This document shows, in pieces, positions 49,498-59,163 of a DNA stretch of 64,000 nucleotides. The notes under the pieces were generated by a model. That model was not told where the DNA came from. It was given only the letters and a program-made list of their open reading frames with translations, and did not search any database. The DNA comes from Pseudoalteromonas arabiensis. Lineage in GTDB: Bacteria > Pseudomonadota > Gammaproteobacteria > Enterobacterales > Alteromonadaceae. Made by a program: the position numbers and the translations under genes. The DNA is taken from the NCBI RefSeq assembly GCF_001550155.1, contig NZ_LRUF01000021.1:390630-454629 (forward strand), read 5' to 3'. How positions within the stretch are numbered: position 1 is the stretch's first letter; each line of letters begins with the position of its first letter.

Positions 49498-50406
49498 ATG
49501 AAAGTACTTGCTGTAATTATATTTATCTTTTCGTATCAAGCATTCGCTGGACTTACTCCTGTTACTTACCAACTCGATGGCAAAGAAGTTACTCAAAATG
49601 CTGTACGCTATAAAGATGGTTATGGTTATAACTTGGGTGCTAAAAAAACGCTTCGATTAGTAACTCTTGATTGGCCTCCTTATATTGATGAAAACCTATG
49701 TAACAAAGGCTGGCTTTACCAATTTACGGTCCAATCTCTACTAAAAAAAGGCTATGGCGTCTATATTGGCTTTTATCCATGGGCTCGCGCAGTTAGAGAA
49801 GCGGAATTAGGAAAAGCCGATATCTTATTCCCCGAATATTTCGTTGAGGACGATGTAATATCTGACAACTTTCTCAACCAAACTCGCAATAATCTATTAG
49901 CTTTAAGTCAACCAATACCAGGTGGCGACTTATCTTTTGTTACTTTAAAAGGTAACTCGATTACATTCAATGGTGACCTTGAATCAATCAAGGAGCATGT
50001 TATAGGTGTAGTCCGTGCTTACAAAAACACCAAGAAACTTGATAGCATGATCGAAAGCAAAGAACTTGATACCATCGTCGCTAATAATGAATACCAACTT
50101 ATTCATTTATTGCTGAGCAATCGTGTCAGCCTTATTGTTGCAGACCTAGAGGTTTTAAAAGCAAGTGTCTATAAATCTCAGCTATCTAACAGCGATAAGC
50201 AAAGAATTATAGAATCTCTAGTTGCTGTAGAACCAACTCTAGAACACAAACCACTTTATTATTCTGTCAGCAAAACAAGCCCAAACTGGAAAAATACCTT
50301 AAAAGATCTCAATGACGAAATAGACACCATGCAAAAAAGCGGTAAGTTTGATGAGTTTATTGAAGATATGAAAAAACAATGCTACAAATTCGATAAAGCG
50401 GCGTAA
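49498..50406 (+). CDS. Periplasmic solute-binding protein (SBP family 3-like)
   Basis: 302 residues. Signal peptide MKVLAVIIFIFSYQAFA. The mature protein begins with an unusual 35-residue lead, then LRLVTLDWPPYIDENLCNKG, the typical opening of extracellular amino-acid-binding domains, followed by FYPWARAVREAELGKADILF and VIGVVRAYKNTKK, and a C-terminal FDEFIEDMKKQCYKF. No transporter genes adjoin, which is common for this group in Alteromonadales, where such stand-alone proteins often act as sensors' partners. Ligand not predictable. Confidence 0.78.
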   Translation: MKVLAVIIFIFSYQAFAGLTPVTYQLDGKEVTQNAVRYKDGYGYNLGAKKTLRLVTLDWPPYIDENLCNKGWLYQFTVQSLLKKGYGVYIGFYPWARAVREAELGKADILFPEYFVEDDVISDNFLNQTRNNLLALSQPIPGGDLSFVTLKGNSITFNGDLESIKEHVIGVVRAYKNTKKLDSMIESKELDTIVANNEYQLIHLLLSNRVSLIVADLEVLKASVYKSQLSNSDKQRIIESLVAVEPTLEHKPLYYSVSKTSPNWKNTLKDLNDEIDTMQKSGKFDEFIEDMKKQCYKFDKAA

Positions 50407-50415
50407 CCGCCGCTT
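50396..50415. terminator. Hairpin between the solute-binding protein gene and prpF
   Basis: Arms AAGCGGCG and CGCCGCTT around TAAC, overlapping the stop codon of the plus-strand gene and lying 21 bases past the prpF stop on the minus strand. U runs are short; probably a bidirectional weak terminator. Confidence 0.6.
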
Positions 50416-50435
50416 CATTTAGATTACACAGGGTA

Positions 50436-51605
50436 TTACTCGGGTACTCTAACCCAGCCTTCCATTAACACGCGCGCACTTCGGCTCATACTTGCTTTTG
50501 TGACTTGCCATTTACCATCAACAAGTGTTGCAGCAGCGCCCACTTTTAATGTGCCAGAAGGATGACCAAAGTTAACTTCCTGACGCTCTCCCCCGCCTGC
50601 GGCGAGATTTACAAGCGTACCGGGTATAGCTGCAGCGGTGCCTATTGCAACCGCTGCTGTGCCCATCATGGCGTGATGCAATTTACCCATTGACATAGCA
50701 CGTACCACTAAATCAATATCAGTATCATTTACAACTTTGCCGCTTGATGCATGGTAGGTTGTTGCTGGAGCTACCCAGGCTACTTTTGGCGTATGTTGAC
50801 GTGCTTTTGCTTCATCAAGATGAGAAATTAACCCCATTTTTAACGCCCCATAGGCACGAATTGTTTCTAATTTTTCAAGTGCAGATGCATCACCGTTAAT
50901 CGCTTCTTGAAGCTCTGTACCATCATAGCCAACTTCACTGGCGTTTATGAAAACCGTTGGAATACCCGCATTGATCATCGTCGCAGACAGCATACCAATC
51001 CCCGGAACTTCAAGTTCATCCACTAAATTACCTGTTGGGAATAATGCACCTTCACCATCTGCCGGATCCATAAATTCAAGTTTCACTTCAGCGGCTGGAA
51101 AGGTCACGCCATCAAGCTCAAAATCACCGGTTTCTTGCACTTCACCGTTAGTAATTGGCACATGCACTATGATGGTTTTACTAATATTGACTTGCCATAC
51201 TTTAACTTCAACAACGCCGTTATCAGGAATTTTACTCGCATCAACAAGACCATTCGATATCGCAAAAGCCCCAACTGCAGAGGTTAGATTGCCGCAGTTA
51301 CCACTCCAATCAACATACGCTTTATTGATAGCCACTTGACCAAATAAATAATCAACATCGTGATCTGGTTTAGCGCTTTTCGATAAAATCACCGTTTTAC
51401 TCGTACTTGAGGTTGCACCGCCCATACCATCAGTTTGTTTTTGGTAAGGATCGGGGCTACCAATCACACGTAATAATAGGTTATCGCGGGCCTCGCCTGC
51501 CACTTGGGCAGGCTCAGGTAAATCAATTAAGTTAAAGAACACCCCTTTACTGGTGCCGCCACGCATATAGGTTGCTGGCACCTTCATTTGTGGTTTAAAC
51601 GCCAT
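50436..51605 (-). CDS. prpF: 2-methylaconitate cis-trans isomerase PrpF
   Basis: 389 residues. Works with AcnD to make the cis-2-methylaconitate isomer used by the methylcitrate cycle. N-terminal VPATYMRGGTSKGVFFNLID, VDWSGNCGNLTSAVGAFAI with the active-site-like Cys, and NLAAGGGERQEVNFGHPSGT near the end match the PrpF family (diaminopimelate epimerase fold). Last gene of gntR-prpB-prpC-acnD-prpF, three bases after acnD. Confidence 0.95.
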   Translation of the reverse strand: MAFKPQMKVPATYMRGGTSKGVFFNLIDLPEPAQVAGEARDNLLLRVIGSPDPYQKQTDGMGGATSSTSKTVILSKSAKPDHDVDYLFGQVAINKAYVDWSGNCGNLTSAVGAFAISNGLVDASKIPDNGVVEVKVWQVNISKTIIVHVPITNGEVQETGDFELDGVTFPAAEVKLEFMDPADGEGALFPTGNLVDELEVPGIGMLSATMINAGIPTVFINASEVGYDGTELQEAINGDASALEKLETIRAYGALKMGLISHLDEAKARQHTPKVAWVAPATTYHASSGKVVNDTDIDLVVRAMSMGKLHHAMMGTAAVAIGTAAAIPGTLVNLAAGGGERQEVNFGHPSGTLKVGAAATLVDGKWQVTKASMSRSARVLMEGWVRVPE

Positions 51606-51608
51606 AGT

Positions 51609-54200
51609 TTAGTGCTCCTCAGATTCTAAGAAATCTTGCGCGAAACGTTGTAGCACACCACCAGCTGAATAAATTGACACTTCTTCAGCGGTATCTAAAC
51701 GACACGTCATTGGTACTTCAACGGTTTCACCATTGGCACGGGTAATCACCAATGTCAGTGTTGCACTAGGTGTTGGCTCACCTTTGACACTAAAGCTCTC
51801 ACTACCATCAATGCCTAAAGTCATTCGTGTCGTGCCCGCTTTAAATTCAAGTGGTAATACGCCCATACCAATTAAGTTAGTGCGGTGAATACGCTCAAAG
51901 CCTTCGGCTGCAATCACTTGAACACCTGCAAGGCGTACACCTTTTGCAGCCCAGTCACGTGATGAGCCTTGGCCATAATCAGCACCAGCCACAATGATAA
52001 GTGGCTGTTTACGCTGCATGTAGGTTTCAATGGCTTCCCACATACGTGTTACTTTGCCTTCAGGTTCAATGCGAGCATATGAACCTTGCTTCACTTCACC
52101 ATTTTCTTTAACCATTTCATTCAATAATTTAGGGTTTGCGAATGTTGCACGCTGCGCTGTTAAATGGTCACCTCGGTGAGTAGCATATGAGTTAAAATCT
52201 TCTTCAGGGAGACCCATTTTAGCTAGGTATTCACCAGCAGCACTTGACGCTAAAATCGCGTTTGAAGGCGACAAATGATCAGTGGTGATATTGTCGCCTA
52301 GTACGGCTAGTGCACGCATATCACTCAAAGAACGTTCACCCGCTAATGCCCCTTCCCAATAAGGTGGGCGGCGAATATAAGTACTTTGTGGGCGCCATTG
52401 GTAAAGCGGATCGTTGTCTTCACCGTAATCTACACTTAAATCAAACATTGGCTCGTAAACCTTTTTAAACTGCTCAGGTTTAACACTTTGTTTGATCACT
52501 GCATCAATTTCTTCATCTGTTGGCCATAAATCCATTAGGCGAATTTCGTTGCCTTGTTGATCATGCCCTAATACATCTTTTTCGATATCAAAACGAATTG
52601 TACCCGCAATAGCATAAGCAACAACCAGTGGCGGTGATGCTAAGAATGCTTGTTTGGCATATGGGTGAATACGGCCATCGAAATTACGGTTACCCGAAAG
52701 TACAGCAGTTGCGTATAAATCACGATCAATCACTTCTTGCTGAATTTTAGGATCAAGCGCACCACTCATGCCATTACAGGTCGTACATGCAAAACCCACA
52801 ATACCAAAGCCAAGTTGCTCAAGCTCAGGTAATAAGTTAGCTTCTTCTAGGTAAGATTTCACCGCTTTAGAACCCGGTGCCAGTGATGTTTTAACCCATG
52901 GCTTACGGGTTAACCCTTTAGCGTTAGCATTACGCGCAAGTAAACCTGCAGCAATGACATTGCGTGGGTTACTGGTATTTGTACAGCTTGTAATTGCTGC
53001 GATAATACACGCGCCATCTGGCATTAAGCCTTCTTCATTTTCTAAGGCGCCAGTGATACCCGCTTTATCAAGTTCGCTGGTTGCAACACGGCGATGTGGA
53101 TTAGATGGACCCGCAATATTTCGACCTACAGATGACAAATCAAAGGTTAATACACGCTCATACTCGGCCGTTTTAAGGCTATCACTCCAAAGACCAGTTT
53201 CTTTTGCGTAAGTTTCGACTAGTTTAACTTGCTCTTCTTCACGGCCAGTCAAACGTAAGTAATCAAGTGTGTTGTCATCGATGTAGAACATCGCAGCTGT
53301 TGCGCCAAACTCTGGCGTCATATTAGAAATAGTTGCTCTGTCACCGAGAGTCAGTGCATCGGCACCTTCACCATAAAATTCAAGGTAGGTCGAAACGACT
53401 TTTTCATTGCGTAAAAATTCGGTGATCGCTAATACGATATCCGTTGCAGTAATACCCGGCTGTGGTTTACCAGTCAGCTCAACACCGACAATATCAGGTA
53501 AACGCATGTAAGAAGCACGCCCCAGCATCACGCTTTCAGCTTCAAGGCCACCCACACCGACAGCAATAACACCTAACGCATCGACCATAGGTGTGTGGCT
53601 ATCTGTACCCACTAATGTATCTGGGAATGCCACGCCATCACGTTTTTGGATCACTGGCGACATTTTCTCTAAATTGATTTGATGCATAATGCCATTACCC
53701 GGCGGGATCACATCAATATTTTTAAATGCTGTTTTCGTCCAATTGATAAAGTGAAAACGGTCATCGTTACGACGGTCTTCAATCGCACGGTTTTTTTCAA
53801 ATGCGTCTGGTTCAAAACCTGCGTGTTCAACCGCTAATGAATGGTCAACAATTAACTGTGTTGGTACCACAGGGTTTACTTTTGCAGGATCGCCGCCTTT
53901 TGCAGCAATGGCATCTCGAAGGCCTGCTAAATCAACTAACGCTGTTTGACCTAAGATATCGTGACATACAACGCGAGCAGGAAACCAAGGGAAATCTAAA
54001 TCACGCTTGCGGTCAATCAATTGCGACAGTGCATCATTGAGCATTTCAGGTTCACAGCGACGAACTAAGTTTTCAGCAAGGACACGTGATGTGTAAGGAA
54101 GTGTGGCATAGCTGCCCGGTTTAATTGCATCAACAGCAGCACGAGTATCAAAATAATCGACTCCGGTGCCTGCTAATGGTTTTCTAAAATTTGTATTCAT
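51609..54200 (-). CDS. acnD: Fe/S-dependent 2-methylisocitrate dehydratase AcnD
   Basis: 863 residues. Aconitase-type enzyme that dehydrates 2-methylcitrate in the AcnD/PrpF variant of the pathway. Iron-sulfur cysteines lie in AAITSCTNTSNPRNV and FACTTCNGMSG; substrate loops in DSHTPMVDALGVIAVGVGG and GSSRDWAAKGVRLAGV. The start YFDTRAAVDAIKPGSYATLP is typical of AcnD rather than AcnA. Partners prpF and prpC flank it, which settles the role. Confidence 0.96.
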   Translation of the reverse strand: MNTNFRKPLAGTGVDYFDTRAAVDAIKPGSYATLPYTSRVLAENLVRRCEPEMLNDALSQLIDRKRDLDFPWFPARVVCHDILGQTALVDLAGLRDAIAAKGGDPAKVNPVVPTQLIVDHSLAVEHAGFEPDAFEKNRAIEDRRNDDRFHFINWTKTAFKNIDVIPPGNGIMHQINLEKMSPVIQKRDGVAFPDTLVGTDSHTPMVDALGVIAVGVGGLEAESVMLGRASYMRLPDIVGVELTGKPQPGITATDIVLAITEFLRNEKVVSTYLEFYGEGADALTLGDRATISNMTPEFGATAAMFYIDDNTLDYLRLTGREEEQVKLVETYAKETGLWSDSLKTAEYERVLTFDLSSVGRNIAGPSNPHRRVATSELDKAGITGALENEEGLMPDGACIIAAITSCTNTSNPRNVIAAGLLARNANAKGLTRKPWVKTSLAPGSKAVKSYLEEANLLPELEQLGFGIVGFACTTCNGMSGALDPKIQQEVIDRDLYATAVLSGNRNFDGRIHPYAKQAFLASPPLVVAYAIAGTIRFDIEKDVLGHDQQGNEIRLMDLWPTDEEIDAVIKQSVKPEQFKKVYEPMFDLSVDYGEDNDPLYQWRPQSTYIRRPPYWEGALAGERSLSDMRALAVLGDNITTDHLSPSNAILASSAAGEYLAKMGLPEEDFNSYATHRGDHLTAQRATFANPKLLNEMVKENGEVKQGSYARIEPEGKVTRMWEAIETYMQRKQPLIIVAGADYGQGSSRDWAAKGVRLAGVQVIAAEGFERIHRTNLIGMGVLPLEFKAGTTRMTLGIDGSESFSVKGEPTPSATLTLVITRANGETVEVPMTCRLDTAEEVSIYSAGGVLQRFAQDFLESEEH

Positions 54201-54264
54201 GATGATTCTACTTGTACTTGGTGACGGTGAACAAAGGTGGGCTGATTGTTTTTGTATTTATTTC

Positions 54265-54282
54265 GCCCCTTCATAAAGGGGC
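54265..54282 (-). terminator. Intercistronic hairpin between prpC and acnD
   Basis: Arms GCCCCTT and AAGGGGC around a 4-nt loop in the 116-base gap. No U run on the minus strand, so it more likely stabilises or processes the operon mRNA than ends it. Confidence 0.45.
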
Positions 54283-54316
54283 AGCTAAGCCACCCCTATC
54301 ACTATTTAATTAACGA

Positions 54317-55441
54317 TTAACGCTCAGAAATTGGCGTATAGCTACGCGCTTCTGGGCCCGTATAATCTGCACTTGGGCGTATAATACGGTTATTGGCACG
54401 TTGCTCTTTCACGTGTGCTGTCCAACCTGTAACACGGCTCATCACGAAAATTGGCGTGAATAACTTAGTTGGGATACCCATGAAGTGATACGCAGATGCA
54501 TGGAAGAAATCAGCATTACAGAATAATTTCTTTTCACGCCACATGACCTCTTCACAGCGAACAGATACAGGATATAGAACATCGTCACCCACTTCATCAG
54601 CCAGTTTTTCTGACCATTTTTTGATGATCACGTTACGTGGATCTGATTCACGGTAAATAGCGTGACCAAAGCCCATAATCTTGTCTTTACGTTCAAGCAT
54701 ACCCATTAGCGCCTCTTCAGCTTGGTCTGCACTTGTGAAGCCTTCAATCATATCCATTGCCGCTTCGTTAGCACCACCATGTAATGGACCACGTAAACTA
54801 CCGATAGCCCCCGTTACACAAGAGTGAATATCAGACAATGTTGACGCACATACACGCGCAGTGAATGTTGATGCATTAAACTCATGCTCTGCATAGAGAA
54901 TTAAAGACACATTCATTACTTGCTCAAATAATGCTGATGGTGCTTTATCGTGTAATAAATTTAAGAAATGTGCGCCTACCGAATCATCATCTGTTTCAGT
55001 GTCGATGCGAACGCCGTCATGGCTAAAACGATACCAATAACAAATAATACTTGGGAATACGGCAACTAGGCGGTCAATCGCATCATTCGCCTCTGAGAAA
55101 TCTTGCTCCATTTCAAGGTTACCTAGCATAGAACAACCGGTACGCATTACATCCATTGGGTGCGCGTCTTTGGGAATGTTCTCAAGCACTGTTTTTAGTG
55201 CATCTGGTAAACCACGTAGTGATTTTAGCTTTGCTTTATATTCAGTAAGCTCAGACTCTGTGGGTAATTCACCACGCGACAGTAAAAAAGATACTTCTTC
55301 AAACTGCGCTTTATCTGCTAATTCACTAATATCATAACCACAATAAGTTAAACCTGAACCTGATTTACCTACTGTACACAGTGCTGTTTCACCTGCTACT
55401 TGACCACGTAAACCTGCGCCGCCTAATGCTTTATCTACCAT
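54317..55441 (-). CDS. prpC: 2-methylcitrate synthase
   Basis: 374 residues. Condenses propionyl-CoA and oxaloacetate. Citrate synthase fold with catalytic His in LRGPLHGGANEAAMDMIEG, second His in KIMGFGHAIYRESDPR and Asp in NADFFHASAYHFMGIP. Length and the LGGAGLRGQVAGETALCTVG start match PrpC rather than GltA. Located 24 bases after prpB. Confidence 0.96.
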   Translation of the reverse strand: MVDKALGGAGLRGQVAGETALCTVGKSGSGLTYCGYDISELADKAQFEEVSFLLSRGELPTESELTEYKAKLKSLRGLPDALKTVLENIPKDAHPMDVMRTGCSMLGNLEMEQDFSEANDAIDRLVAVFPSIICYWYRFSHDGVRIDTETDDDSVGAHFLNLLHDKAPSALFEQVMNVSLILYAEHEFNASTFTARVCASTLSDIHSCVTGAIGSLRGPLHGGANEAAMDMIEGFTSADQAEEALMGMLERKDKIMGFGHAIYRESDPRNVIIKKWSEKLADEVGDDVLYPVSVRCEEVMWREKKLFCNADFFHASAYHFMGIPTKLFTPIFVMSRVTGWTAHVKEQRANNRIIRPSADYTGPEARSYTPISER

Positions 55442-55465
55442 GAGTGTTCTCCTTATATGTTGTCG

Positions 55466-56341
55466 TTATGATTTTTTAGCTGAGAAAAGGTTATCGAGTG
55501 TGTTTTCATATGAGTGATAGTCTAAAAACTCATAGAGTTCAGCACGTGTTTGCATGTTGTCTAATTGGCTTTGTTGCGAGCCCTCGCTAAGAATAGACGA
55601 ATACACATTAAGTGCTGCTTTGTTCATCGCTCTAAATGCACTAAGTGGGTAAAGTACAATTTCAACACCCACTTCGCTTAATTGCTCAGCTGTATATAGC
55701 GGTGTCTGGCCAAACTCAGTGATGTTCGCAAGAATTGGCACATTTAACGCTTTAGCAAATGCTTGATAATCTGCTAAATCATGCACAGCTTCTGCAAAGA
55801 TAGCGTCGGCACCTGCTTCAACACATGCGGCAGCGCGGTCAATGGCTGCATTTAAGCCTTCTTTTTGGAATGCATCAGTACGCGCCATAATGTAAAAATC
55901 GCTATCTGTTTTCGCATCAACTGCGGCTTTAATACGGTCAACCATTTCATCTTTAGACACGATTTCTTTATTAGGACGGTGACCACAACGTTTTTGTGCA
56001 ACTTGGTCTTCAATATGGAAGCCCGCAGCGCCCGCTTTAGTCATTTCTTTAACAGTACGAGCAATATTAAATGCACCGCCCCAACCTGTGTCAGCATCAA
56101 CAAGAAGCGGTAAGTCGGTAGCGCTGGTAATCCGACGAATATCTTCAAGTACGTTATCTAAGCTTGTCATACCTAAATCTGGCATACCGTATGATGCGTT
56201 AGCAACACCCGCACCTGAGAGATAAAGTGCTTGGTGACCTGTTTTTTCTGCCATCATTGCGCAGTACGCATTGACGGTGCCAACCACTTGCAGTGGCTTA
56301 TTGTTGGCGATTGCCTGTTTGAACTTTAATCCTGCTGACAT
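55466..56341 (-). CDS. prpB: 2-methylisocitrate lyase
   Basis: 291 residues. Cuts 2-methylisocitrate into pyruvate and succinate, the last step of the cycle. [18 protein letters not shown], the metal-binding [14 protein letters not shown], the catalytic [12 protein letters not shown] loop and the PrpB-specific Ala near [13 protein letters not shown] are present. Lies 84 bases after the regulator gene in the same direction. Confidence 0.96.
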   Translation of the reverse strand: MSAGLKFKQAIANNKPLQVVGTVNAYCAMMAEKTGHQALYLSGAGVANASYGMPDLGMTSLDNVLEDIRRITSATDLPLLVDADTGWGGAFNIARTVKEMTKAGAAGFHIEDQVAQKRCGHRPNKEIVSKDEMVDRIKAAVDAKTDSDFYIMARTDAFQKEGLNAAIDRAAACVEAGADAIFAEAVHDLADYQAFAKALNVPILANITEFGQTPLYTAEQLSEVGVEIVLYPLSAFRAMNKAALNVYSSILSEGSQQSQLDNMQTRAELYEFLDYHSYENTLDNLFSAKKS

Positions 56342-56425
56342 TGGATAACTCCTATCTTTGAACGGTTTCAGCTCTTTGGCTGACTCTATTTTTTAAAGCT
56401 AAATTGTGACTGTTTAACTAAGGCG

Positions 56426-57130
56426 CTACTGATTTTTTGCTGCGAGTAAGTCAAACTTAGTCTGAATATTTGCCTGAGACGCACTAATATGGCGTTTCAT
56501 AAGCATTTCGGCCAATTCACCATCATGGTTTTCAATGGCATTGATAATTGCCAAGTGTTCGTCAAATGCTTTTGATACACGCGGCCCAACCATCCCCATT
56601 TGTACACGGTACATACGAATTAACTGGTACAACTCATTACATAAAAGATGAATTAGATGCGCGTTTTTAGACCCTTTAATAATGCGATAATGAAAATCAA
56701 GGTCGCCCGCTTCTTGGTAGTATGATTCACCTTCTTTTACACGCTGTGTTTGTAAGTGCTGATTCAATAACTGTTTTAAACCTTGCACTTCTTCAGGTTC
56801 CATATTGTCAGCAGCTAACCGACAAGCAAGTCCCTCTAAGGCACTACGTACCTGATAAACTTCGATTAAACGCTCAGCTGTTAGTGCAACGACACGACAA
56901 CCGACATTCGCTTTACGCTCTACCAAATAACAGCTCTCTAAACGATTTAGCGCCTCACGTAAGGTGGCACGGCTTACACCATAGCGTTTAGCAAGTTCTG
57001 GCTCAGAAATTTTGCTGCCCTGCTCAATGGTGCCTTGTACAATTTCACGACGCATGTCGACAAACACTTGATCTGATGCCGTTGTTATCGTGATATCGTT
57101 GTAGTTATCGTTGGCTTTTTGCTCTGTCAT
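56426..57130 (-). CDS. GntR-family (FCD) transcriptional regulator of the methylcitrate operon
   Basis: 234 residues. N-terminal winged helix (GSKISEPELAKRYGVSRATL, REALNRLESCYLVE) and a C-terminal FCD ligand domain with metal-binding His residues (DLDFHYRIIKGSKNAHL, RHISASQANI). First gene of the propionate operon, so probably senses a pathway intermediate and represses its own promoter; three TGTCGACA palindromes lie within 190 bases upstream. Enterobacteria use an unrelated sigma54 activator PrpR, so the symbol is left empty. Confidence 0.9.
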   Translation of the reverse strand: MTEQKANDNYNDITITTASDQVFVDMRREIVQGTIEQGSKISEPELAKRYGVSRATLREALNRLESCYLVERKANVGCRVVALTAERLIEVYQVRSALEGLACRLAADNMEPEEVQGLKQLLNQHLQTQRVKEGESYYQEAGDLDFHYRIIKGSKNAHLIHLLCNELYQLIRMYRVQMGMVGPRVSKAFDEHLAIINAIENHDGELAEMLMKRHISASQANIQTKFDLLAAKNQ

Positions 57131-57160
57131 AAATAGGTCTATTTAAGTACTAAATTAAGA

Positions 57161-57170
57161 TTGTCGACAA
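57161..57170. promoter_or_regulatory. Operator-like palindrome 1 of the propionate operon
   Basis: TTGTCGACAA, 31 bases upstream of the regulator start, probably overlapping or just past the promoter. Same sequence as at 6874. Confidence 0.65.
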
Positions 57171-57247
57171 TTTGTAAGTTCACTATGCGCCCTATCATTG
57201 AATCTGTCAACCTTGAGATCGGAAAAATAGACTAAAAAATCAGCAAG

Positions 57248-57257
57248 ATGTCGACAT
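57248..57257. promoter_or_regulatory. Operator-like palindrome 2 of the propionate operon
   Basis: ATGTCGACAT, perfect 10-bp palindrome sharing the TGTCGACA core, 87 bases from site 1 (about eight helical turns). Confidence 0.6.
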
Positions 57258-57310
57258 AAAATGATATTTATCAAAAATAATGACTATAAAAGATATTTAT
57301 ATCGTTAATA

Positions 57311-57318
57311 TGTCGACA
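57311..57318. promoter_or_regulatory. Operator-like palindrome 3 of the propionate operon
   Basis: TGTCGACA core, 63 bases from site 2 (about six turns) and 94 bases before rsmF on the plus strand. Confidence 0.55.
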
Positions 57319-57411
57319 CTTTAATCTCACTCTGAAAAAGCTAAAAATATCCCCTGACAGCGCTATAAATGGTATGATCAGCCTATTATTACGTGACGTG
57401 AGAGCCATTTA

Positions 57412-58851
57412 GTGGACGCTAATACATATATTCCAGACTCATTTATTGATGATGTAAAAAGCTACCTTCCTGAACATTTATCATTAGACGACTTTATTGC
57501 AGCCTGTCGCCGCCCACTTAGACGATCTGTTCGCGTAAATACATTAAAAATGTCAGTCTCAGAATTTCAGCGTCAATGCGCCAACAAAGGATGGGAGTTA
57601 ACAGCAATCCCATGGTGCAAGGAAGGGTTCTGGTTAACACGTCCAAGTGAGGAAGAAGAAGCCCTTGCAATCGGTAATACCGATTTACACTTAAGTGGTG
57701 CTATGTATGTGCAAGAAGCCAGTTCAATGCTACCGCCGGTTGCTCTTCGAGCCGAAGTTAAGCAAAGCGATGCGGTACTTGATATGGCATCGGCACCGGG
57801 TTCAAAAACATCACAAATCGCCGCCATGATGTATAATACTGGCGTGTTAGTTGCCAATGAGTTGTCATCATCTCGCTTAAAAGTCTTGGCAGCAACACTC
57901 AAGCGCATGGGTGTAGGTAATTGTGCATTATCACATTTTGACGGTGTGATCTTTGGGGATTACATGTATGAGTGCTTCGACAGTATTTTGCTAGACGCCC
58001 CGTGTTCAGGTGAAGGCACGGTTCGTAAAGATGCAGACGCCCTAAAGAATTGGTCAATTGAGTCTAATATAGATATTGCTGCTGTACAAAAAGCCCTTAT
58101 CAAAAGTGCCTTTTATGCCCTAAAACCTGGCGGCACATTAGTTTATTCGACCTGTACTTTGACACCGCTTGAAAACCAACAAGTGTGCGAGTATCTATTA
58201 GCAGAGTTCCCTGCTTGCGTCGAAGTTCAATCGCTCGATAACCTGTTTGATGGCGCTGATAAAGCGACAACCAGCGAAGGTTATTTGCATGTTTGGCCAC
58301 AAACTTACGACAGTGAAGGTTTCTTCATCGCTAAATTTAAAAAAATAGCCTCAATTGACAACCCACATCAAAAAGTTAAAAAAGGCGCATTTCCGTTTGC
58401 TGAGTTTGATAAAAAGCAAAGCCAAGCGTTTATGCAAACAATTAAAAAACAGTTCGGTCTAAAATCACTCAAAGGCACCTTAATGCAACGTGATAAAGAG
58501 CTTTGGTTGTTTCCTGATGGCTTTGATGAACTGCAAGATAAAATTAAATACTCACGTTTAGGCATTCAACTTGGTGTGATCCATAAAGGCGGAGTTCGCT
58601 TAGCACATGAATTCGCCACCGTCTTTGGTCAAGATTGCGAAAAAAATACCTTTGAGATGTCTGCTTGCCAAGCAAACGATTACTTTAACGGTAAAGATAT
58701 TCGGCTCGAAAAACCAACTCAAGATAATGGTGAAGTAGTGTTAATGTTATGTGGCTGTCCGGTAGGCCTCGGTAAGTGGCAAAAGAATAAAATCAAGAAC
58801 TCACTACCACGTGATTTAGTACAAAATACCCAGTTAATAACTTGGGTATAA
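57412..58851 (+). CDS. rsmF: 16S rRNA (cytosine-1407-C5)-methyltransferase
   Basis: 479 residues from a GTG start. SAM-dependent m5C methyltransferase. [38 protein letters not shown] (RNA-binding PUA-like lead), SAM motif [32 protein letters not shown] with the first catalytic Cys, and [14 protein letters not shown] with the second. The C-terminal PUA-like region includes [16 protein letters not shown]. Pattern and length follow E. coli RsmF (YebU). Divergent from the propionate operon. Confidence 0.95.
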   Translation: MDANTYIPDSFIDDVKSYLPEHLSLDDFIAACRRPLRRSVRVNTLKMSVSEFQRQCANKGWELTAIPWCKEGFWLTRPSEEEEALAIGNTDLHLSGAMYVQEASSMLPPVALRAEVKQSDAVLDMASAPGSKTSQIAAMMYNTGVLVANELSSSRLKVLAATLKRMGVGNCALSHFDGVIFGDYMYECFDSILLDAPCSGEGTVRKDADALKNWSIESNIDIAAVQKALIKSAFYALKPGGTLVYSTCTLTPLENQQVCEYLLAEFPACVEVQSLDNLFDGADKATTSEGYLHVWPQTYDSEGFFIAKFKKIASIDNPHQKVKKGAFPFAEFDKKQSQAFMQTIKKQFGLKSLKGTLMQRDKELWLFPDGFDELQDKIKYSRLGIQLGVIHKGGVRLAHEFATVFGQDCEKNTFEMSACQANDYFNGKDIRLEKPTQDNGEVVLMLCGCPVGLGKWQKNKIKNSLPRDLVQNTQLITWV

Positions 58852-59163
58852 GTTGCGTATAAACCCTGAACAAACACATACCTTTAATAGGTAAAATGGT
58901 GTAACAAGTTGATTTAAAACCAATATAAAAATTGTACATTTATCGTGCAATTTCCCACTATTTAACTACACTTAAAAGTACTTTCTACTTCTCCCTACTG
59001 AATTTAGAAGGTGTTTTTTTATAGTTAGCGCAGGCTCGCAAGAGCCACCCCCTAAGCCCAGAACAATGCGGATTCGTTCTGGGCGTTTTTTATGCAAAAG
59101 TCGCATTGCACTATTCATTGCTTTTTGATTCTATTACAGAAAATAGATGAAAAGGGATTGAAC
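58852..59163. other. Intergenic region after rsmF with two GC-rich hairpins
   Basis: 312 bases, no gene. AT-rich first half; then 59033-59046 GGCTC-GCAA-GAGCC, a stable hairpin with a GNRA loop, and the terminator at 59056-59091. The combination would fit the 3' end of a small RNA or of the rsmF mRNA. Confidence 0.45.
59056..59091 (+). terminator. Strong terminator upstream of the deacetylase pseudogene
   Basis: Arms GCCCAGAAC and GTTCTGGGC, 11-nt loop, G then six T residues. It lies 205 bases after the rsmF stop. Confidence 0.88.

Noticed and set aside
58852-58990. Promoter TTGTAC with TATTTA for a small RNA
   Set aside because: Spacer is 21 bp, outside the usual range.
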